From Zasmidium citrigriseum (Eukaryota; Ascomycota; Dothideomycetes; Mycosphaerellales; Mycosphaerellaceae), in assembly GCA_002786025.1 (NCBI GenBank), contig NHNW01000024.1:62001-126000 (forward strand): 64,000 bases of DNA. The letters run 5' to 3'. The translations under genes were made by a program, and so were the position numbers. Below, piece after piece: positions 43,106 through 52,520 of this stretch (the stretch's first letter is position 1; every line of letters begins with the position of its first letter). Below the pieces are notes generated by a model. It saw nothing but the letters and a program-made list of their open reading frames with translations, searched no databases and was not told the origin of the DNA.

Positions 43106-44113
43106 ATGCTACCACACGACGGCGAGCAAGCGATTCCTCCGTCTAGCTCTACGGCTGGGGTTCTTGGCCACGATGGTGGAGATGCAGTCGAAGAGGACGA
43201 AGAGATCTCCGATGAGACGTACAAGGAGATGCAGCGCCTTGCAGTGGTGCTTATTCTTCAAGGGAAGAAGAACCTCATGGCAGAACTGACCAACAAGCTC
43301 CATCCATCCGACTCGAATGAGGCTGAGGCACCCAACGCCAACGCTGCGGAAATCAACGCGACCGCGGATGAGCTGTGTAAAGGCGTAAGCGCGGACCTTC
43401 AACACGACGAACTCGTGGAGAACTTCCTGTCCAAGGTTCCTGCGGAGATGGTGTCCTCACTCAAAGAACTCATCAAGCGCCCGTGTGAGCCCAGCAAGCT
43501 GCCCACGTAAACTACGGCGGAGATGTTCGCTATCTTGCTTCACGAGTACCCTGGGCTGCCTGAAGGCTTCGACTTGGCGCACGAAGTCAACATTTGGTTC
43601 AGGCGGATGGATCCGAGGATACTGCCACGATTTTTGCGCATAGAATGCGCAATCGTGGTGAAGTTTCCAGCGTTCGAGTTCACCCGGCTGTCCTCTCCCC
43701 CTGGATCGCTTGATGACCCGCTCCAGGTGTTCGCTCATTATCCAACTTTCAACACCAGAGGACCTGTCGCGTACGGCCAATTTCGGGACATTCTCAACGG
43801 CTGCATTCGCCTGTCACACAAGAAGCTTTGAATCGATACTGGCGTGTGTTCCAACGATGTGACCCCTTGGCGGATTACTCGCGACGCCACTGCGATGTCT
43901 GGCACACAGGAGCTTGACACACCTTACGTGGCGAAGCTTCCTCAACCAGTAATTGAGGAGTTTGAGTCCTTCACTGCACGGCTTCTCGACAACAGCGCTG
44001 CGAAAGTCGTTCTCACATTCGGCCGCCTTGCGAAGAGCGAGATTCGGAAGCACTTGGCACCCGCGTTGTCATTGTCGATGCATGAGGAGGTGAGAGTGTA
44101 CGGCACCGCCTAG
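43106..44113 (+). pseudogene. Decaying orphan gene with in-frame stops
   Basis: Three ORFs lie consecutively in one frame: 43106-43510, 43523-43831 and 43844-44113. They are separated only by single stops, TAA at 43508-43510 and TGA near 43829-43831, with no intron signals that would remove them. The reading frame between stops keeps coding character, for example MQRLAVVLILQGKKNLMAEL, then FTRLSSPPGSLDDPLQVFAHYP, then VEEF/IEEFESFTARLLDN-like text. Both stops can arise by one C-to-T change from CAA and CGA. The chain ends at TAG 44111-44113, soon before the minisatellite. No family recognised. It could also be three small genes, but the shared frame argues for one broken gene of about 330 codons. 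Confidence 0.55.
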
Positions 44114-44514
44114 ATACGTTAGTGAAGTTTCATTTCAAGCGAGTTCGCGGAGGGCAAGTTAAGACAGAGGTGAAGGCAGAAGTGAAGGGAGAAGTGAAAG
44201 GAGAGGTGAAGGCAGAAGTAAAGGGAGAAGTGAAAGAAGAAGTGAAGGGAGAAGTGAAAGGAGAAGTGAAGGGAGAAGTGAAGGGAGAAGTGAAGGGAGC
44301 AGTGAAGGGAGAAGTAAAGGCAGAAGTAAAGGCAGGTAAAGGGAGATATAAAGCTAGAATAGGGAAGATGTGACTCCATAACGGAGAAGATGTGAGGCCG
44401 CCTCATTACGTAGACCTGCAACGGGCGAATAACAGCTCTTAGGGGAAGCTGCATTTCGCTTGCCTTCATCCAGAGGCTTTCTTTTATGGTGTAGTAGCTC
44501 CATATGGCGCTCTA
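44114..44514. repeat. 12-nt minisatellite (GAAGTGAAGGGA type)
   Basis: From about 44161 to 44340 a 12-bp unit close to GAAGTGAAGGGA is repeated about 14-15 times with G/A and A/C variants (GGAGAAGTGAAA, GCAGAAGTAAAG). In one plus-strand frame it would read EVKG repeats; on the minus strand SLHF repeats. There is no good start or domain for either, so it is annotated as a repeat. The rest of the 400-bp interval is unremarkable. Confidence 0.85.
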
Positions 44515-45588
44515 ATGGACATCTTGGTCAACACCGCGGCCGCTCTCGTCGACCATCAAGTCCCTCGACCTGGCCTTTTCGTTGGTATGTGCCGGAGCGT
44601 TGTCGATAAGAAGACGAAGAGGAACGTGTCCGAACCTTTGGTCTCGAAATTGGGCAGCGAGTGGCGGTTCAGACTGGACACCGAGAGCTTACCAGCGGCA
44701 TTCATGGCGAGCCTAGAGTTCACTCTACGACTATCGGGCATCAGCTCAGATTCTGTTATGTCGCACGTTCCAGACGATGTTCTCATGGACATGTTTCCAC
44801 CGAACGCCTTGCTGCCTGTTGAGGGTTTTCCGGAAGTGCTGGACAATCCAATGGGCCACGCCTTGTACCGAAGCCTCCATGAGCCTGAGGTGCTTCGGTA
44901 TTGTGTTGGTCGTAGTCATCCGGACGAAACGGTCAAATTCGCCATGGATTGGGATCCACCCACATGCATCAAATGGTTTTTCGAGCGGCGTTTTGCTCCA
45001 CATCTCAAGAACCTCGGGGCCGGTCTCAGGAAGTTTGTGGAGCTCCAGAGAGGGTTCTACAGGTCCCTGGACTTTCACGACATACATAGCGTAACCAAGG
45101 CTCGTCCGGACTCGCAGTTCGATGTAACACGGGAGGCCAATTTCAACATGCGCAAGAAGACCGGTTTTCCGCGACCTACCGCTTGGTGGTTTGTGGAACA
45201 GAGAGCTTCGCTCGGTATCATGATCAGCCACAAGTTCGGGAGGGCCTTCATAACGACCTGGGAGTTCAGCGCCTTCGAGGTGTTGCAGCTTTTGGCGCAT
45301 AGGATCTTACTATTGGCAACCCGTCCTCGGACCGCCCACCAGCTGAAGTCTCCTACGACGGATCCAATCCACTACGCATTGTCCGCCAACACGATCGACA
45401 AGATTGCTGGTGAGATAGAGGACGAGGATGTCGCGGAAGAGGTTCGAGCCACCTTGCACAAGTGGAGACGCCTCGACAGGCTGCAGATCAGGATCCTTGA
45501 ATGTTCCGGTCAAAGTGGGAGATGCCTCAAGCAATCCCCGAGTTTCTCGAGAAGGGCCAAGAGGGTAACAAGTCATTCAATAGCTTAA
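44515..45588 (+). CDS. Orphan protein of unknown function (357 aa)
   Basis: An uninterrupted 357-codon ORF beginning MDILVNTAAALVDHQ. It has mixed composition with Trp, Cys and regular amphipathic segments (for example RRFAPHLKNLGAGLRKFVEL and FEVLQLLAHRILLLATRP) and an acidic segment DKIAGEIEDEDVAEEVRATL near residue 295. No signal peptide, no TM segment and no recognised domain. A long ORF also exists antisense (44746-45300), but the plus ORF is twice as long. It follows the broken orphan gene and minisatellite and may be part of the same lineage-specific decaying locus. The C-terminus after about residue 330 is Arg/Ser-rich and may be out-of-frame extension. Confidence 0.5.
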   Translation: MDILVNTAAALVDHQVPRPGLFVGMCRSVVDKKTKRNVSEPLVSKLGSEWRFRLDTESLPAAFMASLEFTLRLSGISSDSVMSHVPDDVLMDMFPPNALLPVEGFPEVLDNPMGHALYRSLHEPEVLRYCVGRSHPDETVKFAMDWDPPTCIKWFFERRFAPHLKNLGAGLRKFVELQRGFYRSLDFHDIHSVTKARPDSQFDVTREANFNMRKKTGFPRPTAWWFVEQRASLGIMISHKFGRAFITTWEFSAFEVLQLLAHRILLLATRPRTAHQLKSPTTDPIHYALSANTIDKIAGEIEDEDVAEEVRATLHKWRRLDRLQIRILECSGQSGRCLKQSPSFSRRAKRVTSHSIA

Positions 45589-46916
45589 AGTGACGTGATC
45601 TCGTGGAGAGAGCTACATACATGTAGTCTTCAGAATGACCGGACGGTGAGAGAGAAGGAGAAGGAGAAAGGTGAGGTGACCGCGGAAGGCTTCCGCTATG
45701 GAGCTGCGCGAAAACATCACGGCCGCTCCTTCTTCCCACTCCCAACACTACTCCTAGTCCTTGACAACGACCTCACCCTTACCCAGCTCGTTCAGTATCT
45801 ACCTCAGATGTGGCTTCAGTCCATCGAGAGCATTGCATTGTCACCGTCAAGCGGGATCCGATTTCCACGAGTCCCTCATCGTCAAGTCGAGCCGAGACGC
45901 GACTTCCACGACGCGAATGACATTCGTTTGCATGAGCAGCTCGTTGCTCGTCGATGGCAGCATCGGACTCAGAGTGCTTATGATCCCGTCAAGGCGACAG
46001 GCATCGAAGAGACTAGGAATTTATGCATCATGCAGCAAGACCGCTTACGACCAATGCGTAGGAAGCAACGATGTTTGATGGACCATCACACGCCAAAACC
46101 AACTCCCTTTGGAGAAAAGAGTGCATTGATGGACTGCCACCTAGTAGCCTCATCGAGCAGTCGATTGCCACATACAATAATTGACGCTTCAGAGACAGGC
46201 CTTATGTCACGGTCACCGAGTCACGAGTCTCAAGGAATAGTCTACAAGACGACACCCTAACCGAGTGAGTAGGGCTCGGGCTTCACTCAAAACTCCGCAT
46301 TCGCAATCTTCAATATCTCCTACGATCGATCACATCACCAACCCCAGATCTCCGCGATTTGCAGGATGCCGAGATGTAAGCTGTTGCGGAGACTCCGCTT
46401 GAGGCGTTGCTCTCCTTGGCAGCGCCTCGCAAACACGAAAGGCGTCAGAATAGACTTCCTACTTCGCATGTGTGGCGCTGTCAGTCTAACTCAAAGAGAC
46501 GACATCTTACTCTTTCCTCGTGACTGGTTGGTCCTGCCACTGGATACGCCCAGCCACGAGGTGACCGAACGAACGACTCACGGCCTTTTGCTTCTCTGTC
46601 CTACCGAGCGGGCTGCCTAAGTGGTCTATGGCGTCCGCGACGACATGCCTTTCTATGTCTTTATGAAGGCCGAATGCAGCCGGATGGCGAATGCACAAGA
46701 CCAAGCGAAACTACTGAACGCCCGAGTGCCTTCGACGTCAACATGCAAAAGCACTACCAGTCCTGTCAACAGGTCTGACAACAATACGCGACAGTGATGC
46801 GCAAGTGACCAGTCGACGTGTAGGTATATTACCTCTCACTCAATCTCCCCTTCTGACCGAAGCCGTTGTTTCCTGAAAGATTTCGTTCTTGTTCACCTGT
46901 CATACTTTCAGCTAGC
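45589..46916. other. Gene-poor interval before peroxidase 2
   Basis: 1.3 kb. A plus-strand ORF at 45595-46260 (221 codons) is His/Arg-rich without a domain and is not called. ORF 46366-46620 is also unsupported. The promoter of peroxidase 2 lies at the right end. Confidence 0.4.
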
Positions 46917-48160
46917 ATGGCTGGTAGACTTAGCCTTGGCCTAGTGCTTTTCAGCACATGGGCGTCTGCATATCCTTTCGTTATGGATGGTTTCGAGGCT
47001 GCCTCTGCTCCCGATCAGGTGGCAGAGCTCGCTGCCAGGCAGACCTCACCTCCTCAGGGTACTGGAGCGCTGCCGCTTGTGCCACCGCCCTTCGACGCGA
47101 ACCTTCAGAGAGTTCCCAACTCTGGCCAGTACAGATTCGTGCCTCCTGGACGCAACGATGCTAGAGGACCTTGTCCAGTAAGTCTGGCGTTTCAATGCGT
47201 GCACAGGATCACGAGGCTGATATTGTAAAAGGGTCTCAATGCAATGGCCAACCATGGCTATTTGCCGCACAACGGTGTTGCCACTATTTCGCAGTTCCAA
47301 TTCGCCACCAGTCAGTACTCCTGCATCCAGAGAAATGAAGCAAGAGGTCTCTCTAACATCAGTGTCTAGACCGAGTCTTCGGCATGGCTCCTGACCTTGC
47401 GGCTTTCCTGGCTGTCTACGGTGCTGTAGTAGACGGTACACTCACCCAGTGGAGGTAAGCATTCCTACCAATCACATTAATCGGCCGCTCACCATCTGCA
47501 GTATTGCTGGCACACCTCACATCGGCATCGGTGGCTCGCACGGCAACTACGAAGCCGACAGCTCTCCCTTGAGGGCTGACTTACGACAATATGGCAGCAA
47601 CACTCGCCTCGTTATGTCCCAATTCTTCAACCTCTACAACAGGCAACGAAACGCTCGACGGCCCAACTACAATCTCGAAGTTCTGCGAGACTTCCGCGAA
47701 TACCGATTCAACGAATCCATCGCCAAGAACCCAGTTTTCTTCTACGGTCCCTTTGCTGGCAACATCGTTACACAGGCTGCTTTTACTTTCATCTATCGCT
47801 TCATGTCGAACAAGAGCGCCGAGTTCCCAGAAGGCGTCCTCAACAAGGAAGTCTTGAAGAGCTTTATGTCCATCCAAGGCCCTGAGAATAATCTTCGTTG
47901 GGTCCCAGGCAACGAGCGCATCCCCAACAACTGGTTCGTCGTCTATCATTGTGAATTTGACTTCAACATACTGACCCTTTCTCAGGTACAAGCGCCACCC
48001 CAGCGCCGAATACTCCATCCCCTACTTTGCCCTCGACGTCGCCTATGTCGCCGAGCGCGATCCACGCATCGCACTCATTGGCTGCAACCAAGGCAAAGTC
48101 AACACCTACAACCAAATCTCTCCCGAGCTCCTCACCAGCGGCGCCTATACCGCTTCGTAG
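46917..48160 (+). CDS. Secreted heme-thiolate peroxidase 2 (UPO-like), premature TAG
   Basis: Peroxidase_2 family heme-thiolate enzyme. Exons 46917-47177, 47232-47310, 47370-47454, 47502-47933 and 47986 onward. Introns: GTAAGT..AAG, GTCAGT..TAG, GTAAGC..CAG, GTTCGT..CAG. Signal peptide MAGRLSLGLVLFSTWASAYP. The heme segment joins over intron 1 as ARGPCP|GLNAMANHGYLPHNG with the thiolate Cys at residue 86. The acid-base segment is GSHGNYEADSS with catalytic Glu. The last exon ends at an in-frame TAG (48158-48160), giving 343 aa. The same frame stays clearly coding for 79 further codons to TAG 48398-48400. The normal end of the family (cysteine pair and C-terminal helix) would lie there, so the protein is probably truncated by nonsense mutation, CAG to TAG being the simplest event. 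The catalytic core is intact. Confidence 0.83.
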
Positions 48161-48400
48161 ATCGCCGCCAATCCTGTCTGCTTCTCGACTCAGTTCATCT
48201 CCGCCGCCCTGCCTTCCTTGACGGGTCTTTCGTCGACTGTGTTGGCACCTCTCACTACGATCCTAACCTCTGCGACGGGGGCTCTGGGCGGATGCCCTGC
48301 GATCCCGAATGCGAACTTGAGTGCGTTCGCGCTGTGTCCTGGTGCAACGGTTTATGGTGGGCCTACGGCTTCGGTGTGGCCCGGATCGATTCAGAACTAG
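48161..48400 (+). pseudogene. Orphaned C-terminal segment of peroxidase 2
   Basis: Directly after the TAG the same frame continues IAANPVCFSTQFISAALPSL and ends WPGSIQN before TAG at 48398-48400. It contains three cysteines and codon use like the upstream exon. It has no start of its own and is best explained as the rest of the peroxidase 2 coding sequence. Confidence 0.65.
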
Positions 48401-48923
48401 GGACGACAAATGGAGAGAAAGGAAAATGACGAATTTTGGTGTTATTCAGGGCTCACGGAGCTCTTCAATGCTGTGTACATAGGACTGATGACGCTGCAAA
48501 GTAAACAGGGACAATGAATCTCACTCGCATTGAGCATTTCAGCCCTCAGTCATAGCTATTTCTTCCTTCAAGGCGTGCTACCTCGTTTACGCTGACAACC
48601 AATCGCAACACATGGTCTGAAGAGGTAATTGCTTGTACTGATGAACCCCAACAGAGCACAGCATAATGTCCGTGAAACGGACGAAAAATGACTCTGCTAC
48701 CTCCGCCAGACCTAGTCAATGCTCTTTTGTGAGATCACCCAGCTATTGCTCGCGACCGCTTCGCATCAGAGAAGCCCTTGATCCTGCTGTAGCTTCCTAC
48801 TCGCAGGGCTTCATAGATCGACGAACAAGAGTATATAAAAAAGAATTCTGCGCATTCTTACACCTCTTTGCTTCACTCTATCTTGCCCTGATCGAAGTCA
48901 CAAAAGGCAACTAGGCAAACATC
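48401..48923. promoter_or_regulatory. Upstream region of the aldehyde dehydrogenase with TATA box
   Basis: 523 bp. TATATAAAA at 48832-48840 sits 84 bp upstream of the ATG at 48924 and is a good core-promoter candidate. The ORF at 48666-48914 runs through it and is not supported. Confidence 0.5.
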
Positions 48924-50480
48924 ATGGCCCTCTCCCAAGACGCCGAAGGCCGCCAAATCGTCCCCAACCTCATCGATGGCAACCCAATTATCCTCCCCGT
49001 CTCCGCCAGCTTCCCCGTCATCTCCTCCACAACCGGCAAACCAGTCCATTACGGCCAAACCGCGACCATGGAGATCGCCACCCGCGCCGTCGAGACCGCA
49101 GCAAAGACGTTCAGGACCTACAAGCACACTCCCATCCACGAACGCCGTCGGATGCTCCTGAAAGCCGGCGCACTCTTCGAAGAGAAGGCCGATCAATTTA
49201 TCAAGTCTCAGATCCTGGAGACTTCATGTCAGGAGGAATGGGCGGCTATGATCAACATGCAGACGGCGACGTTCTGTAGTGATATTGCGGGGGCGGTTGC
49301 GGATGCTGTTGTTGGGGAGATTCGGCCGAGTTATTTTGGATTTACGAATTTGGTGTTTAGAGAGCCGGTTGGGCCTGTGCTGGTTATACCGCCGTGAGTC
49401 TTCTTGCTACCTTCGATGAACAAAGCTGATGGTACTTTAGGTGGAATGCCGCTGTAGTGCTGGCCGTACGCGGGATCGCCTCTGCTCTCGCGGCTGGATG
49501 TACGGTCGTTGTCAAGGCGTCTGAGTTGTGTCCGGCTACGCACCACCTGATCGTCTCTACATTTCACGAAGCCGGCTTCCCGAAGGGTGCAGTCAACCTG
49601 ATCATGGCCGACCGACTAGCTGGTGCTGAGATCACCGAGACCGTCATAGCCCATCGCTCACTTCGCAAGGTGGAGTTCATTGGCAGCGCGGGGGTAGGCA
49701 GGATCATTGCGTCTGTCGCAGCCAAGCATCTCAAGCCTGTTCTTCTCGAGCTTGGTGACCAGAGTCCCGCAATCGTCCTGGACGATGCCGACCTGGAGAA
49801 TGCTGCAAAGCTATGTGCTCAAGGAGCAATGCTGCACCACGGCCAGGTTTGCTTTTCAACCGAACGCATCATTGTTCAATCGGCCGTGTTGGACGCGTTC
49901 GCTAAGCTACTGGTCGAAGAAGTGAAAGGCATTCCATCTGCCGGCACTGCGGTGACGAATGCTGGTGCTGAAAAGGCCAAAGCCGCGATCGATGGTGCCG
50001 TAAAAGAAGGTGCCAAATTCCTCTTCGGCAATAGTGACATGACAGATTCTGCCTCTCTAGGCCCATCTATTCTCACCAATGTCGACCCTAAGTCTACGAT
50101 CTCCACGGGTGAGGCATTTGCACCAACCGCGTTCATCGTCCCCGTGGAGAGCGAGGAGGAGGCTATTGAGGAAGCCAACTCTCGTATCGGCGGCCTTTCA
50201 GCCTCTGTGTTCACGGGCAACTACGAGCGTGGCTTGCGTATCGCCCGCGAGCTCGAATTTGGCGGTGTACAGATCAACAACATGACTCTGTTCGCTGAGC
50301 CGGGAGGCCCCGTCACTGGACACAAAGGATCCGGCTGGGGTAAGCCTCTCGCAGAGTCGATGATAGGACTAATGGCTGACTTCCATCGCAGGCAGTAACA
50401 ACGGGAAGTACGGCATCGAGGAGTTCATGTACAACAAGGCCGTCTCTCTCGTGCCGACGGGTCACCAAGCAGGCCATTAG
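48924..50480 (+). CDS. Aldehyde dehydrogenase (salicylaldehyde/aromatic aldehyde dehydrogenase-like)
   Basis: NAD(P)-dependent oxidation of an aldehyde to the acid. 485 aa in three exons: 48924-49393, 49441-50339, 50392-50480; introns 49394-49440 (GTGAGT..TAG) and 50340-50391 (GTAAGC..CAG). The general-base Glu is in VLLELGDQSPAIVL, the catalytic Cys in HHGQVCFSTERI, and the cofactor region in PWNAAVVLAVRGIASALAAG and GSAGVGRIIA. The C-terminal join gives KGSGWGGSNNGKYGIEEFMY, the usual ALDH end. The sequence style (PWNAP-type motif with an A, and the E-x-G-D-Q-SP variant of the usual GGKSP) fits fungal salicylaldehyde-dehydrogenase-like proteins. It ends 17 bp from the convergent regulator gene. 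With the monooxygenase and hydratase downstream, aromatic catabolism is the likely context. Confidence 0.9.
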
Positions 50481-50497
50481 CTTGATTGGGAATATCC

Positions 50498-52391
50498 TCA
50501 ATTCGAGAAGAACTGCAGATCGGTATCTTGTGTAGTGTTCCCAATGTCGAAAAGGTTGTTCCAAGAAATGTCCTGAAAGAAGTCATTGACGTCCCAATTC
50601 ATGAATCCTTCGCCAGGGAACGGTGTTGCTTGGTTTCCGTTTGCTTGGCCTGCTGTCATCGTGCTAGGCGAGGATTGGTTCACTGCGATCGCCACTTCGG
50701 ATGTCCCAGGTGCCAGCTTTCGTCGCTTGAGAGACAGTGGGTCATAGTCTTCCCCAAAGGCGTCCGAGTTCGATCGTCTCTGTGTTTGTTTGAGATCTGA
50801 TAGGAGTGTTGCCAGAGCTGCGTGGCACCGTGATGCGCTTCTCCAGCGGCTGCTCATTCGTTTGAGCAAGTCTAGACATCGGATGATCTCCCTATTACAC
50901 AATCAGCAAATGATAGAATTCATCTCCGAGGATCGGAACTCACTGCGATCCTTGGGAGATGTTGTAGAGACCGACTTGACATGCGAATGAGATGATCAGA
51001 CCAGACATCCAAGTAGATGCAAGGTATCCCGGCCAAAAGAGGCTGGTCTGTCGTTCCATTGCGATGATCGTCCTCTTGGCAGCTCTGATAGTGACCTGAA
51101 GACCATGGTGAAACTCTGGCGCAGAGCGTGGTAACGATAATGAAGGGCGATTGATCGCGATTACAAGCTGCTCGTACAGTACATGAAAGAAGGGCGAGAA
51201 GCGAGCGATTTGCTCCTCGGCGGTCGTGCTCTCCGATGTGAGTCTCGGCTCTTCTGGAAGGTTGTTGAACCACCTGTCGACGTCGGATCGTAGGAAGAGC
51301 ACCTTTCGCGGATCGCTGTTGCGAGTGTGTAAGCTTGAGTGAAAGATCTCCAACGCTCGGCCTACAAGTCGCTCGTGCTCTACAAAGTTGGCCAGGATGA
51401 CTTCTTTGCTGAGGTCTGTGGCTGTGGATGGGCCCTTGCCGGACTCTGTCTTTGCCTGTACATCAGGTGGCGAGCTAACGTCTCCGCCGCCATGCTGTTC
51501 TTGCCTTCCAGGAATACAGACGTCGATCTCTGCATCTGTCAAAGAGACAGGAATCCCGAGTGCTTGGCAGATGTATCGATCCAGGGCATAAGCGCTCCAA
51601 AGAATTCGTTTGCGAAGATCTCTGTCTTCGTTGGATACCTGCGGATATCTGTATGGGCAACGGTGGAGACCAGCATGGTAGAGTAGTCTGCTCAAGAGTC
51701 CTCCCAGTGATGAAGCAGTCCGTAGAGCCATAATAGACACACAATAGACTTGCGCAGCAAGAATCGTCTGGATCGTGAGAATATCGTGCTTGACGGCCAG
51801 CGAAGCCGCAAGAGAAAGCAAATTCGATCTCGACGGGATATTGGCTTCGTTCGACAAGCTTGCTGACGTACCGGACGCACCAACATTGAGGATACATTGA
51901 AAGATGATGAGATAGCAGAGGCGACGTCGATCCACAAATGCCTTTCCGGGTCCTTTCGAAGTTCTCGGATCATGATACGCTGCTTCTAATTCCTCGAGGA
52001 ACTCCGGACCAGAAAGGAAAGGCACAACCGGATGCCATGTTGAGAAGTATTCGACTGCGAGCTGCTGTGCCGTATCGTATGGAGGAAGCGATCCCAAGAG
52101 AGAAGTAGTCGTAAGCTCCACCGCCCGCTCGCTGTTGATATTCAATTCGAACCCCTGGGAGCGTTCGGGGGAGTTTCGAGCAGAAGCGAAGTCGTCCTCG
52201 CCGCCGACGGTCTCTTCTGCCGCTGGTAAATCATCGCGTCCATTCTGCTGCCCTGATGCTTCGAAGGCTTGCTTGACAGTGTTGATGAAGTAGATGCCGC
52301 TGCTGGATCCGATGAAACGGCTTTCGTGGGGAGATGGCTGGGTGAGAGAACCAGTCTCGTGGTTGCTGGACGGCGACTCCTGAGCCATCAT
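50498..52391 (-). CDS. Fungal_trans-domain regulator lacking a zinc cluster
   Basis: A 613-aa nuclear-type regulator. Exons 52391-50944 and 50891-50498; intron 50892-50943 (GTGAGT..TAG) joins NISQGSQ|EIIRCLDLLKRM. The middle-homology (Fungal_trans) domain spans about residues 95-400: TAQQLAVEYFSTWHPVVPFL opens it, and LWSAYALDRYICQALGIPVSL is its core motif. The N-terminus MMAQESPSSNHETGSL has the typical linker ESRFIGSSSGIYFINTVKQAF that normally follows a Zn2Cys6 cluster. No cluster is encoded upstream: the 129 bp before the start lack the C-x2-C-x6-C pattern. Either the DNA-binding exon has been lost or lies beyond an unseen intron. It shares a 129-bp head-to-head promoter with the HET gene. 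Confidence 0.85.
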
Positions 52392-52520
52392 TCACTTGAA
52401 ACTCTGTCTTCGTCCTCGATTGCCATCTTGCAAAAGGCTTGGCACTCTTTGGGTGTGTCGTCGTTCTTCGCGGAGCGGAGCGGAGAAGGTGGCTGGGGCT
52501 GAACTATTCACAGCATTTCG
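52392..52520. promoter_or_regulatory. Compact divergent promoter, regulator / HET gene
   Basis: Only 129 bp separate the two starts. It holds a repeat of GCGGA (GGAGCGGAGCGGAGAAGG). If the HET start is the downstream ATG at 52629 the gap grows to 237 bp. Confidence 0.45.

Noticed and set aside
44161..44340. CRISPR-like array
   Set aside because: Units are contiguous without spacers, and the genome is eukaryotic; it is a minisatellite.
44122..44373. EVKG-repeat ORF as a protein gene
   Set aside because: It is only the minisatellite read in frame; no credible start context or flanking coding sequence.
45595..46260. 221-codon ORF before peroxidase 2
   Set aside because: His/Arg-rich, no domain, begins in low-complexity GAGAAGGAG repeats. 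Not distinguishable from chance.
48153..48190. Short intron removing the TAG in peroxidase 2
   Set aside because: The only GT..AG pair spans 37 nt, too short, and shifts the frame.
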